The notes under the pieces were generated by a model that was given only the letters and a program-made list of their open reading frames with translations, was not told the origin of the DNA and did not search any database. A DNA stretch of 64,000 nucleotides from Cristatella mucedo. Its lineage: Eukaryota; Bryozoa; Phylactolaemata; Cristatellidae. Of the stretch, positions 23,891 to 35,129 are shown piece after piece. Numbering within the stretch: position 1 is the stretch's first letter; every line of letters starts with the position of its first letter. The position numbers were made by a program, and so were the translations under genes. The stretch covers positions 5,594,501 to 5,658,500 of the forward strand of contig WPIO01000011.1 of NCBI GenBank assembly GCA_009760855.2. The letters are read 5' to 3'.

Positions 23891-25420
23891 TTAACATACT
23901 TCGACGAAGGCAACCCAGCAGGGGTGGCTGTGCATGCGATCAAAGTGACATTCGCTGAAAGCTGAGGTCACATTGGTTAACAACATACTTTTATTGCGCC
24001 CTACAAAAGTCTTTCTAAGCAGTAAAAATATCCCGAAAGGCAAGCGTGTCGATTGATTAGCCGAAAACAGAATACGGTGGTCATCACACATAATTGAATA
24101 TCTTGCCGCCCAGCTCAGCGACAAGGTGCTGGTATTAAACGCGCTAGCTCATTGATTCGAGTGCTACACCAGGCATACTTTTATCACTCACGACAAGCAG
24201 ATGCAGTTGTCAGCTCCTCGGCAGCTACGAAAATTGGCTGCTGAATCAGTCGACATTCACGTTTCTTTAACTGAAGCGGGTTGAGAGCGAAACGTTCTGT
24301 AAGAAACGGACGGGCTTTTGAATTATTCTTAAAGTGGTGTCAATTCGGGGATTTCGTAACGTATTTTCATGAGTTCATGAAAACAACTGAGATTTTTTAA
24401 TGAACTATGGGCTACCAAAATGCATCGCAAAACAGGATTCTTATCACAAATAGAATCAGGTTCAAACGATGTACATCGTCAATTTGGTTTCCCTGAAATG
24501 AGCCGCAAGCACACCAAGAAACAGCCTATCTGGGCCGCTTTCAAGGCCGATTCCAGCCTTTGAAATTATCCTGGTCTGTGACAGAAGATTTTCTGCTGCA
24601 TCGTTCCTCAATGGCATCAGCTGCCACTAAAGTGTGAAATGCTGCCTGCTAATGTTTTACAGCCTTCCATTTGGCGCATGCATTGCCTTCGACAGAAGTT
24701 GAAGCTAGGAAAGTTATAGATAATCGAGGTTGGAGCAATGGCCTTCCAAGATTTATCATGAACAAAAAATTAAGGAGCACAATTAAATTGCACATCCATA
24801 TTTGTGTAATGAGTCTGACTAACTGGATGACTCCTCGGTGGGTGAGTGATTCAGCCACTCGGTAGGTACTCGGAAGATATCTTTGAATCCTTGCAAGGTT
24901 CATCGTGTCATCACCACTCAAACGATAAGCCTGAGGCTGCATTTTCAAAAAAGGAGAAATACTCATAGATGGAGGCAGGTTCTAATTACTAAACGTCTAC
25001 ATTAAGGTTGTATTCATAGGCTTTGGCTTCTAACGGCTACTGTCTCGGGTGACTTGGGGTCAAAAATAACTACATTTGGTCCCAGGTGAGGATTTTTGTA
25101 ACTGCTGTATTCTCCGATTCACTCTACACTGCTCATTTGAATCCTATTACCACATTTATGTACGTGACATAACGTGCACTCGAGGCTTTCGTGAAGCCAA
25201 GCCATTAAGACCGACGCGTCCAATTCAGTGCCTCATTTTTAGGGATATAACTGCTTTGTTCTATCCCCGTCTGTGTATTTCAGCACACTGCACAGAAACG
25301 GCGTGAACAAGTCTATCCGAGCTCACTTTTGCTGCTCTAACTCCATGCTAACTTAGGGAATGCTGGGCTACTCTGACGTCCGCATGATGTCACAGGCAGC
25401 CTTGTAACTCCAAGTCCGAG
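23891..25420. other. Unassigned DNA
   Basis: Two minus-strand open frames (23891-24124 and 24649-24966) have no recognised family. This region lies 3' of the minus-strand SLC5A-like exon, where further exons of that gene would be expected, but I could not identify any with confidence. Confidence 0.3.
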
Positions 25421-25517
25421 CAGAGGTGCCTCATAAAATCGCTCGTCTAGGTATTACTAACTCCCCATGGACACTCCATGACGCTATCAAGCAATATCAA
25501 GCAACGGAAAGGCTTAC

Positions 25518-25622
25518 GTTCAGCTCCAGCACTGCAATGCTGATGCCGCCTGCAGCTCCTGATCCAGCAAGACCTGTAAAATGCCGACTGCTGATGTTGC
25601 TGGCCAATGCGAATGTTCCGAC
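25518..25622 (-). CDS. SLC5A/SGLT-like internal exon, copy 3 (intact)
   Basis: Reading the minus strand, an acceptor 'tttgtaatcttag' is followed by exactly 105 nt (35 codons, no stop) and then a good donor GTAAGC. The peptide carries 'ALASNISSRHFTGLAGSG' and ends 'AVLELN'. It matches SGLT-type Na+/glucose cotransporters position by position across the second transmembrane segment; by my recollection of human SGLT1, about 60% of residues agree. Length and phase 0-0 also fit the conserved exon of that family. The role would be part of the Na+/sugar binding core of a multi-pass carrier. The upstream stretch at about 25725-25775 looks like a decayed previous exon with a stop, so this may still be a pseudogene. 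No later exon was found. It is inverted relative to copies 1 and 2. Confidence 0.65.
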
Positions 25623-25704
25623 CTAAGATTACAAAGAGTAAATCGTGTCAGCGTCGCACGTACCGTGTAAGAGCATGCCGTAAAAAGGGATCAGAAGTTG
25701 ACAC

Positions 25705-25735
25705 TGCACTACTGCCCTAAGCCGGCAGTAGTGCA
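25705..25735. other. Perfect 12-bp hairpin
   Basis: tgcactactgcc and ggcagtagtgca flank a 7-nt loop. It lies just upstream of the inverted SLC5A-like exon. A weaker form is recognisable in copy 2 near 21678-21710, so the position is ancestral to the duplicated segment. It may simply be secondary structure in the old exon/intron. Confidence 0.6.
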
Positions 25736-25786
25736 TCGCTCCTCGCTAGTAGCTGCCACTGACAGCACTGTAGAAACCTCGAAAGT

Positions 25787-25836
25787 ACTCATAAAGCTTA
25801 CTCATAGAGCTTACTCATAAAGCTTACTCATAAAGC
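25787..25836. repeat. 13-bp tandem repeat
   Basis: Four units of 'actcataaagctt' with one variant ('actcatagagctt'). Related 'gagctaagct' text is at the matching place in copy 2 (about 21600-21630). Confidence 0.8.
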
Positions 25837-25904
25837 CAAGCCCATGGTCGTGGCCCGGGAACATCTGTCCCCCCTGCCCACCGCTTGCTACGTCTCTGTT
25901 CACG

Positions 25905-27690
25905 GTTGATGCAAAATGCCCCGAAATCGGTTTCGCAATAGTCCAAATTTGAATGCATATTAAAAAGCACACTGTTTAAAGTCAACTAGATCAATTCAAC
26001 GAATTGTGCTTGTACAATTGTGGGCAATGCATAGCAATCTATGGTAACCGCTCTGGTCTAAGCAGCAATCCACTAAAATCCGTGCCAAATCGACGACGAA
26101 TTGGCTGCACGAAGTGCCAATTATTATCGCATTTGAAATTTCTTTGTGCTAAAAGTTAAATTAATTGTAGAACTTTTGAGCTATTCTGAACATCAATTGT
26201 CAACAATGCACGGCAATCGACAGTAATGGCCCAGACCAATACCGCAATCCTAGGCAAATCGACAAGAAATCGGCTGCACCGAGCTTTAATTCTCATTCCA
26301 TGTAATACCTCACTGTGCGCGAGCGAACATACTTTTAACCCAATCATTGCATTCAATCTCGGGTAATGCATGGCGATCGACAGTAATGGCCCGGGAAAAG
26401 ACGGCAATCTCTTATGATCCATGGCAAACTACCGGAAAGTGGCTGGGCCAAGCTCAAAATTTTGTTGCGTATCGCAGCCCACTTTGTTAAATATGCAGCC
26501 ACATCCTGTTAGAAAATAGCACGTAAAATCTCGAGCAGTGAATGGTGAGCGACAGCAATGGCCCGGGCCATAACTCCAACCCGCCCCCCAAATCGACAAG
26601 AAATTGGAAGCGAAAAGCTCCAATTGTCATTGCATATAACGTTTTGCTGCGTCCAAAGTTAAACCATGGAATTTTCAAGCTGCTATGCTCTTTTACTGTC
26701 AGCAATGCACGGCAATCCACACCAATTTTCGGGGCTAATACTACAATCCGTAGAAAATTGACAAGAAACTGAAACTCTCATTCCACGTAATATTTAACTG
26801 TGGGGGCATAATTTTCATCTATTGTGCATGTTCAATCGATGGCAATGCACGGCAATCAAAGGCAGTGGCCCATTTTCTACCGCAATCCGTTTCGAATAGG
26901 CTGGAGATCAATTGTTTGCAGTTGTAATTATCATACCACTTAACGTTCACTGTGCTCGCACATACTGTTTTTTTAGGCGTCCAATCTTGGGCAATGCATG
27001 GCAATCGACGGCAATTATCTGAGACAATACGGTGTGTTACAATTACAAGCAAAGCTTTTTTGGGAATATACAACTTTTCTAGCTTATTGCATGCAGTGAG
27101 CTGTATTAAAAGTGCAGCCACATCATTTCAACCAATCGCGAACGTACGTTCGAAGGCAATTCACAGCAATCGATTGCATCGGTCTGGGAGAATGGGGAAA
27201 TCTATAGAAGTCCATTAAAAATAGACAGCACGCTGCTCTGGGTGACGCTCCCATTTAGATTTCTCATTCGTGTATACTCTATTTTTGGGGCACCCAGTAA
27301 ATGCCATTGTTAGTGTTAGCTCTCGGTCACTGCATCAATAAACGGAAATGGCCCTTGCTAGTTCAGTAATCTTCTGCAATCCGCTGCAAATCGACCACAC
27401 ATAGGCTGTGGAAAGCTAAAGCTATACATCGGTTATGACCGGGCATTCTTTTTAAAGTGCTCTCCTTCATTTCATCATTTCAACCCAATATACGCATTTC
27501 CTTACGGGCAATCAACAGCAATCAATCGCCAATCCCCGGGAAAACCATGCAATTCTTTGCAAACGTCCAAAGATCATCCGTCAATCGGGAAAGGGAAACT
27601 TTTGTTCACATGGCATAATTGCATATTACATTTGACAAGTTTAAAGGTAGTCGAAAATGTCAATGCTATTTCACATATTTATTGCCGAAC
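25905..27690 (+). repeat. Element S, copy 2
   Basis: Colinear with copy 1. Its first ~90 bp ('gatgcaaaatgccccgaaat' through 'gtttaaagtcaac') matches 3808-3900. Later monomers near 26025, 26203, 26363, 26535, 26700, 26840, 26990 and 27150 follow in the same order as in copy 1. Beyond 27180 it continues with text ('acgctcccatttagatttctc', 'ctctcggtcactgcat') that is also in copy 3 at 31460-31560. The left part of S is missing here. Confidence 0.75.
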
Positions 27691-27745
27691 ATCGCGCAGC
27701 ATTGGACGTGCGGTGCTCTTCCAATGCCGTTCTGCTCAAGCTGTA

Positions 27746-27780
27746 GGTCTATGGTGTGCTTCTCACAACCACCATAGACC
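27746..27780. other. Perfect 10-bp hairpin
   Basis: ggtctatggt and accatagacc are separated by 15 nt. It lies just past the end of element S copy 2 with no gene nearby. Confidence 0.55.
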
Positions 27781-28551
27781 AACTCCAGTTGACCAGTCAG
27801 CCTAGCCCCACAGAGAGTACGTACGGCGAATGAGAGATTACGGGAGCTCACTCAGTGGCCATGCTGCTTTGTGTGAGCACGCCACAGCCAACACACTCGA
27901 TCTCACAAATCTGAAATGCTGAATTTTGCTAAACGTGCGTGATTGCATATTCGTCGCAGGTAAATGATTTTATTTAATCGCGTCAGCAGCATGGAAGTTA
28001 AGGATGGCTTGTTTAATCACCGTCAATCATTGGGAAATGCTGTCAATACAGCATCTGTAAAGTGCCTAGAATAAGATTCCGTTCTCTGAGTGTACTAATT
28101 ATTTCGATGATTGTTATCTCACAAAGTGCAAATGTAAGCTTGTACGGGAAATAAGTACTACCCTTAATTTGTCTGTCGTCATTAGTGTACATGCTCAACT
28201 CAAGTGATGAGGCTGGGGGTATGCTTCAAGCGGGCGTACCAGGTGAGGGAGACCTTTGGTTAGGTAGAAAAACAAGTCACCGGTCCTCCATAGCCCGGCG
28301 TGGTGAGCAGTAGAGTTTAGGTGAGCGCTAAAACTTCAGTGGTGAGAATGGCGAGATGCTACATCAATTAGTAAAACTTCAGCTTGCACAGCTGTTGTGG
28401 TATTAAGGTGAAAATAAGAGGTACTTGTTTATCTTGCTCTACCTGAGGGCTGTCAATGAAGTTTCCAGGAATGTGAGCTTTCAGCTTGCAGGCCAGTGCC
28501 AAGCCATTAGGGACCTCGTCGGTCAGACAAAGAAGCATATGCATAGGCCTT
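27781..28551. other. Unassigned DNA
   Basis: No gene. The line 'cgtaccaggtgagggaga' at about 28236 also occurs at 5349, in both cases near the right side of an S copy, which suggests a further shared flank. Confidence 0.35.
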
Positions 28552-28650
28552 GATAATAATAAGAATAATAAATTTGCACAGGGCCCTCGGAGAACTTTAT
28601 TTCTTTTTAGGCACTTCACGTTTGCTGCAAAGGAAGCGTGATGTAATTGT
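28552..28650 (-). mobile_element. LINE-B 3' tail fragment
   Basis: Reversed it reads 'tttgcagcaaacgtgaagtgcc', then the LINE-B tail with 'gttctccgagggccctg', then ATT-type repeats. Only the last ~100 bp of LINE-B are present. Confidence 0.6.
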
Positions 28651-29119
28651 TATTGATAGGATGGTCTATCTCAACTCTTACACAACGATTAGAGGTGACG
28701 AGCGTATATTGATCAGCCGCAAACCCCGGGAGCTGCTCAAGCAAAACAAATTATGACATTAATGTGGTTAGGTCGTGAATCAATCCAGCAAGTATCTCAT
28801 TAACCAATTTATAATGTAAGGATAATACACCTTTGCCTATCGCTGCTATGATATGTTAAAATCGAGTGTTTGAACAATGTAAGCACAATAAACTATGTAA
28901 TAAAGTTAATGAATACAAAGGTATCATATCAGTGTCATTCGATACAATTTCTACTCAACATAAGCTATTAAGGAAGCTATGCACCTAAAGAAAACCACGA
29001 CTGATATCGATCGGCGCCGTATATGACATCAGTAGAGCAGCGAGCATTTAAAAAATCGACGCGTATTCACACTTTTCATTTGCACATAGGGCGAGCACTC
29101 AGATAAAAAAATACTAGCT
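28651..29119. other. Unassigned AT-rich DNA
   Basis: No recognisable feature. Confidence 0.3.
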
Positions 29120-29285
29120 GGTTTAACTGCCTCTTTTGTGTAGCGACAGAAGAGCCTTTATGGCTGTCTCCACCTCTTGCACCGGCGATAAAGAATCACC
29201 AACCACAGGATTCGACTTCACGACCTCGGAACCGAGCTCGTGAAAAGCAACCGCTTTACCTAGTGTGCCATCGCGGCTCATTAGG
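29120..29285 (-). mobile_element. tRNA-derived element, SINE-2 (tentative)
   Basis: On the minus strand 'tggcacactagg' resembles a pol III A box, and 'gaagtcgaatcc' about 55 nt downstream resembles a B box. Between them is a tRNA-like 'aaagcggttgcttttcacgag'. The downstream text has no LINE-B tail, so it is separate from SINE-1. Only one copy is seen, hence the low confidence. Confidence 0.4.
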
Positions 29286-29499
29286 GAGACCTCTTTTCCC
29301 AAGCCAGACACTTGCGGGTAGAGTATGCGAGCACTCGGTGCATAAGAAGAAGGACTTAAAATTCAAATCGCGAAGAAAAATCTTACATGCACTGACCTTA
29401 TAGCTGCAGTTCATGCTCATGCACGTGATCGTAAATGTCACTGATTGCTTGGTTGTCATTACTGTCACGCCGAAACAGACTCTCATTACCTCAGACAAT

Positions 29500-29790
29500 A
29501 TACGAGTAATTGCTGGTCTAAGGGCCTGTGCAATCACGCGATTACAAATGGTTTACAACTCGTCAGCTACGCCTGTCTGTCATGAACGTCACAGTTCGGA
29601 AAAACACTACTTCTCGCCAACTGCACTGGCTCCCAGTCTTATCGTGCATCGACTTCAAGGTTCAGTCATTCACTGTTAGGTACCTTTATTCTTTGGCACC
29701 AGCTCATCTTTGACAACTGCAACCCGCAAGGCTAGGAGTCCACCCGCTTTTGTGAATCTAGTAGTTTACCTGTACTCGTACGAACCTCGT
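29500..29790 (+). mobile_element. LINE-B fragment (internal RT-end)
   Basis: Across frames it reads 'ACAITRLQMVYNSSATPVC', then 'RQLHWLPVLSCIDFKVQSF' and 'RYLYSLAPAHL', which are the LINE-B lines 'ACAIRRLQ..NSAARLVC' and 'LHWLPV.QRIDFKVLSF'. Frameshifts break it and it lacks the 3' tail. Confidence 0.65.
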
Positions 29791-29900
29791 AGCAATCGAC
29801 GGCTATGGCCCTACCTTGATCGCAATAGTGGTATTACCATGGGTATTTTGTCGTACTTTAAAAAAAGTGCGATGTCATACCTGATGTATACTTTAGCTTT
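29790..29900 (+). repeat. Element S monomer fragment
   Basis: A single monomer core 'gtagcaatcgacggctatgg' followed by 'ccctaccttgatcgcaat' lies between LINE-B and LINE-A fragments. Confidence 0.45.
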
Positions 29901-29935
29901 AAACAGCCTATATGCAGTCGATTTGTAATGTAATG

Positions 29936-31425
29936 TATTTCCGTCTGTTCCTCCACAAAGTCAGAAAGGCTATGTGAGTGCTACGCAGGAGAGTTTTGTA
30001 TGGCCCACTCACAGCCTAAGCAGCGTTCAATACGCATTCAGTAGCCAACCGACTTCTTCTCACGGAACGAAGAGAATGTGGGAAGCGTAAAGGAGTCAGT
30101 AGAGCAGTTGAAGTAGTGAGCAGCATGGAAGTAGCAGCTCAGGACTGCTGGAAAGAATGAGCCATAGTCGGCAGCAGGAGAGTACTTGTCGTTGCGTAAG
30201 GACTTTGGAAGCGAGTTCCACAGTCTAGGACCTGCAGAGCCAAAGCTTGAGTCGCCAACAGTCTTTAAGCGGAGGAATGGAACAGCTAATTTATTGTCCA
30301 CACAGGACCTGATGGCACGAGGAGGCTGAAACTGTTGCAGGAGTTCAGCTAGATATGAAGGAGCCAAGCCGTGGTGGGCCTTGTGGGTCAGCTTAAGAAC
30401 TTTGCTCTGTATCCGTTGATCAAACGGCAGCCATCCTAGCTCTTTAAGAAAAAAGAGATGCGTGGTCGAACCTCTGGGACTTGAAAAATAACCTTGCAGC
30501 CATATTCATAGCCTGCTGCAGTCACCTAGTTGCTTTTTTAGTAGCCCAGCTAAAAGAGAAGTACAATAATCAAGCCGAGACAGAACTAAGGAACTAGTTA
30601 TTTTTGAAAGCAACTGTGGAAGACATCCTAATCTTAGATAGGGATTGGACGTGATGGCAAGCTGTAGAAGCAGTCTTCTGAATGAAGCTTTTAAAGTTAG
30701 GGCAGCTGTCGAAAAAGCTACATTCACTCACCTACATTTCGAGCACGTGGTAATGGTCGCACAACAGCATCCCATATTAGAAGAGTAAAGCATTCTAATT
30801 CAGCGAGACTCTCAGGGTGTCCTATGAGCAGCAGTTTAGTTTTATCATCATTTAGTTTGAAGAAGTTTTCCGACATCCAGGATCGAATGTCGCCAAGACA
30901 AGCATTACGTTCATCAGTAGCTGCAGCAGATTCAGGCGGTTTTAATAAGAAATACAGCTGAGTATCGTCAGCGTAAAAGTGATATGGTTTTCCATGGACA
31001 TAAACAACTTTTCTCAGAGGTTGAGTATTCATTGAAAACAGCAAGGGACTGAACAAACGCTAGAGGTACTCAACCTGTGACCGGTCTCGTGTGTGAGACA
31101 TGACCCCCACACGACACGGATTGAACACGATCTGACAAGTGCGATTTAAACCACGCAAGTGCCTCGTCTGCCAGAAAGATAGTTATTTTCAATCGTTCAA
31201 GTATGACATTGCTATCAATGGCAAAAAATATCGAAGGCAGCTGATAGATTTAGCAAGGCTAGGGCAGTGACATTCCAGTCATCATTGCGGCATACAATGT
31301 CATTTTTAACACAGAGGAGAGAAGTTTCAGTATAGTGCTGCCTCTTGAACCCTAATTGAAATGTTTCTGACATTTCATTCTTTTCAATATGTGCTACCCA
31401 CTGACTTGTTACGGATTGCAGGAAG
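29936..31425 (-). mobile_element. LINE-A copy with RT domain (broken)
   Basis: Minus-strand L2/CR1-like non-LTR retrotransposon, 5'-truncated. It begins near 31425 with 'FLQSVTSQWVAHIEKNEM', passes 'YTETSLLCVKND' and the first catalytic region 'ALLNLSAAFD' (normally LxDLSAAFD). It then continues through decayed sequence to '[13 protein letters not shown]' in the frame at 30724-31056, where YADD is kept. The C-terminal '[19 protein letters not shown]' (frame 30038-30367) and the 3' UTR follow. Stops and frameshifts split it into at least four frames. The enzyme would copy its own RNA at a nicked chromosomal site. This copy is dead. Confidence 0.8.
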
Positions 31426-31526
31426 TTGCTGCATTGGCAAGAGCCATTCAGTTGTTTGTAATGCAGTGACCGAGAGATAGCATGAACTATGGCATTTACT
31501 GGATGCCCTAAAAACAGAGTATACAC
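31215..31526 (-). pseudogene. Chimeric open frame across LINE-A / element S junction
   Basis: A 103-codon frame whose N-terminal third ('GHPVNAIVHAISRSLHYK') comes from element S sequence that also occurs, non-coding, at 27290-27380. The remainder, from about 'SNFLQSVTSQW' to 'LNLSAAFD', is LINE-A reverse transcriptase. It marks the junction near 31425. It is unlikely to be a real gene because the continuation of the RT is out of frame. Confidence 0.6.
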
Positions 31527-34085
31527 AAGCGAGAAATCTAAATGGGAGCGTCCAGTCTCATTTTAATGGAACGTTATAGATTTCCCCATTTCCCCAGGCC
31601 AATGTAATCGATTGCTGTGCCTTGCCCTCGAATGTACGTTCGCAATTATTTGAGAGGATGCGGGTGCACTTTTAATACAGCTCACTGCAGTAAGCAAGAA
31701 ATGTTGGACCTTCTTCAAAAAGCTTTGTTCTTAATTGTAAAACACCGTCATTGACTGCCACATTGTCTCATGTCTAAGACAATTGCCGTCGATTGCCATG
31801 CATTGCTCAAGATTGAATGCCCAAAATCACAATTCGTGTGTGCACAGTGAATTCTATGTCGTACGGTAATTACAACTTCAAACAGCTCATTTCCAGCCAA
31901 CTCGAAACGGATTGCAGTAGAAGACAGGCCATTACGGTTGATTGCTATTTATTGCCATCGATTGTATGTTCACTGTTGTTTAAAAGGATGGGGTAGCACT
32001 TTTAATGCACTTTGCTGCAGTACACTAGAAACTTAAAGCTTCTCTCCACAACTATCGGTCAATTTGTAACCAATCGTTATGAATTGATGTATTTTCCCGG
32101 GTTATTGCCGTCGGCTGCCGTTCATTGCCGGCGATTGAACGAGCAAAGTGGATGCAAATTAAGCACGTTATAAGTGATATGCTATGACAATTGGGGCTTT
32201 GCACTGCCAATTTCTCGTCGATTTGCCGCTAGTTGGGGCATTGGCCCTGGCCATTGCTGTTCCTTGCTATTAATTGCTCGTGATTGTACGTGGGCGATTG
32301 ATGGAAAGAATGTGATTGCAATTTAAGCATAGTTCGCCGTGAGAAGTAAAAAATATCTGATCTTGTACAAGCCACTTTCCTTCGATTTGCGACGGTTCAT
32401 AATAGATTGCCATCTTTGACCGGGCCATTGCCGTCGATTGCCAGGCTTTGCTCAAGATTGATGGCAAAGATTTGGTTGAAGGTATGTGCCCGCAGTGAGA
32501 TGTTACGAGGAATGACAATTAAAGCTTGGTGCAGCCCATTTCTCGTCGACTTGCTTAGGATTGATGTATTGGCCTCTGCCATCGCTATCAATTGCCGTGC
32601 ATTTTTGACAACTAACGTTCAAAACTTGAGCGTTCTACAGTTTTACTTTTGGCCCAATGTAATATCAAATACGATGACAATTGGCACTTTGCACAGCCAA
32701 TTTGTGGTCGATTTGCATCGGCTTGTGGTGAATTGCTGATTCGAGCCGAGCCATTGACGTAGATTGCCACGCATTGCTGAGGATTGTACGAGCACAATCG
32801 GTTAAAATGATGTATTTGACTTTGACTAATGTGCTATTTAATATGCATTCAAAATTGGGCAATTGCGAGATTAATTTCGGGGAATCAGCATCAGATTGTT
32901 GTAGATTAAGGTATTGACTCAGGCCATTGCAGTCGATTGCAGTACATTGCTGCTGAATGATCGAGGCAATTGTATTGCAGTTTGCGATTACACAATAACC
33001 GAAGATAACAGCAAACGTGCAATCGCTATTAGAACTTAAAGTGTAGGCACTCAGGTCGTTTTTCGGCGGGTTGTGGTGGATTGTGGTACTGGCCTGGGGC
33101 ATTGCAGTCGATTGCAGTGCATTGCTGCAGAATGGTCGAGGCAATCACTGTAAAAATATGTGAGTACACGATAACCAAAGAGTGGAGCTGCGTGAAATCA
33201 TTCCTTCGCAGCAAATGTGAAGCGCATAGAAAGAGATTGAGTTCTCTGAGGCAATTTATCAAGTGAATTATTATTATTATTATTAGCGCTTCTAGTGTAG
33301 GCGTTTCGGTCGTTGTGCTAGGGATTGCATGGGACTTCGGTGGATTGTGATGGATTGTGGTATGGGACCGGGCTGTTGCAGTCGATTGCAGTATACTGCA
33401 TGAGAACGGGTGTGCACAATATAGCGAAATTTTGTGGATACACTTTGAACCGATTCTAATATTACATGCAATGTAAGTTAGAGTTTTGCGATGGCGATTT
33501 GATTATGATTTTTAGTCTAGTCTTACATGCGATGTAAATTTTCAGAGATGGCGATTTGAGGATGATTTTTAGTGCCATAAAGTGGATTGCGGTATTTTTC
33601 CAGGTCATTTTTGAGCAATTGCCTAGAATTTCCAGAGTGCGCGGATGCACATCTTTTTATTTTAAGAGGATGTGCACACAGTACGATGCACTTTCATATG
33701 CAATAAAAAATTTAGCTCGGCGAAATCTATTTCTAGTCGTCTAGTCGTTGTGCCGTGGATGTGGTGGATTGGAGTGGGTTAAAATACTGGCCCTTCTATT
33801 GCCGTCGATAACAGAGCATTGCGTGAGAACGGCCTTGCCAATGCAAATGCAATTTTATGAGGCTCTAAAGTAGACTGAGGTGGATTGTGGTACAGGCCAC
33901 CGACATTGAGCTCATTTTCATAAGTGTGTGTGCGCACACTGACATACAGTTTTATGCATAGATACAATCGAAAGTGTAATACAATATTCGTCCAAAACAT
34001 GAGCTCGAAATCGCCTATATCTGTTCGATTTTAGGTTAATTAGAGCGGACTGTAGGGGATTGTGGTAATTTGTCGAACCCTCACC
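31425..34085 (-). repeat. Element S, copy 3 (inverted)
   Basis: Minus-orientation copy with cores such as 'cattgccgtcgattgcc' near 31785, 32100, 32425, 32580, 32750, 32930, 33105 and 33375. Read in reverse, the monomer order follows copy 1. For example 33540-33610 matches 3212-3295 ('gacctggaaaa' ... 'aatcatcctcaaatcgcc') and 32815-32900 matches 3808-3900. It is bounded on both sides by LINE-A fragments and interrupted by a LINE-B tail at 33205-33287. Its right edge ('ttaattagagcgg' ... 'gtcgaaccc') repeats the edge seen at 5488-5530. Confidence 0.75.
33205..33287 (+). mobile_element. LINE-B 3' tail inserted in element S
   Basis: 'cgcagcaaatgtgaagcgcat', then 'agaaagagattgagttctctg' and an (ATT)n end, the typical last ~80 bp of LINE-B. 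S-like text flanks it on both sides. Confidence 0.65.
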
Positions 34086-35129
34086 GATGCAGAGTTCGAT
34101 ATCCCTCCTGTTGAGCCAACCGCAACGAGTCAATCATACTTGTCTGATCGTGTTCAATCCGTGTCGTGTGGGGGTCAGGTCTCAGACATGAGAAGGGTCA
34201 CCTGTGGAGTCCCTCAAGGGTCGGTACTTGGTCCCTTGCTGTTCTCCATTTATACGCAACCTCTGGGAAAAGTAATTAAGGCCCATGGATATCACTTCTA
34301 TGCTGACGATACTCAGTTGTATTTGTCATTTAAACCGTCGGAATCTGCTGCAGCAACTGAGAAACTGAATGCTTGCCTTGCCGATATTCGATCCTGGATG
34401 TCGGAAAACTTCCTGAAATTAAATGACGATAAAACCGAACTGCTTCTCATAGGACACCCCAAGCGTGTGGCTGGATTAAAAGGCTTTGCTGTTCTAATAG
34501 GTGATGCTATTGTGCGACCTTCACCGCGTGCTCGTAATCTAGGTGTCGTGTTTGACAGCTGCCTCAATTTCAAAAGCTTCATTCAGAAGACTGCCTCTAC
34601 AGCTAGCCATCACATCCGATCCCTATCCAAGATTAGAAGCTGTCTCCCACAGTGGCTTGTAAAGAATTTAACTAGCTCTTTAGTTCTGTCTCGGCTTGAT
34701 TATTGTAATTCCCTTTTGGCTGGGCTACAAAAGAAAGCTATTATGCCACTACAGCGGACTATGAATATGGCTGCAAGGCTGGTCTTCAAGTCCCAGCGGT
34801 TTGAGCACGTGTCTCCTTTGCTGAAAGAGCTAGAATGGATGCCGGTTGAGCAAAGGATACAGAGCAAAGTTCTTACGCTGACCCACAAGGCCCGCCACGG
34901 CTTGGCTCCTTCATACCTAGCTGAACTGCTGCATCAGTTTCAGCCTGTTCGCGCCCTCAGGTCCTGTGTGGACAATAAATTAGCTGTCCCATTCCTCCGC
35001 TTAAAGACAGCAGTTGGCGACAGAAGCTTCAGCTCTGCAGGTGACTGTGGAACTCGCTTCGACAATTCTGACGCAACGACATCTACTCTCCAACTGCCGA
35101 CTTTGGCACATCTTTTTCAGCGGTCCTGA
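34062..35129 (+). CDS. LINE-A reverse transcriptase, partial
   Basis: 355 codons. The first ~25 residues read through element S edge sequence and are not part of the protein. RT motifs follow: '[14 protein letters not shown]' (residues ~48-61), the catalytic 'YADDTQLY' (80-87), '[14 protein letters not shown]', and the post-RT region '[19 protein letters not shown]' and '[18 protein letters not shown]'. The last ~40 residues after 'RLKTA' are out of frame relative to other copies. The endonuclease domain and the first RT motifs are missing, so it cannot be autonomous. Intact proteins of this class are about 900-1000 residues. The ATG is not a natural start. Confidence 0.75.
   Translation: MVICRTLTDAEFDIPPVEPTATSQSYLSDRVQSVSCGGQVSDMRRVTCGVPQGSVLGPLLFSIYTQPLGKVIKAHGYHFYADDTQLYLSFKPSESAAATEKLNACLADIRSWMSENFLKLNDDKTELLLIGHPKRVAGLKGFAVLIGDAIVRPSPRARNLGVVFDSCLNFKSFIQKTASTASHHIRSLSKIRSCLPQWLVKNLTSSLVLSRLDYCNSLLAGLQKKAIMPLQRTMNMAARLVFKSQRFEHVSPLLKELEWMPVEQRIQSKVLTLTHKARHGLAPSYLAELLHQFQPVRALRSCVDNKLAVPFLRLKTAVGDRSFSSAGDCGTRFDNSDATTSTLQLPTLAHLFQRS

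Noticed and set aside
25265-25310. Possible further SLC5A exon ('YTD'-type) on the minus strand
   Set aside because: The spacing to neighbouring conserved residues is wrong, and the match is three residues long.
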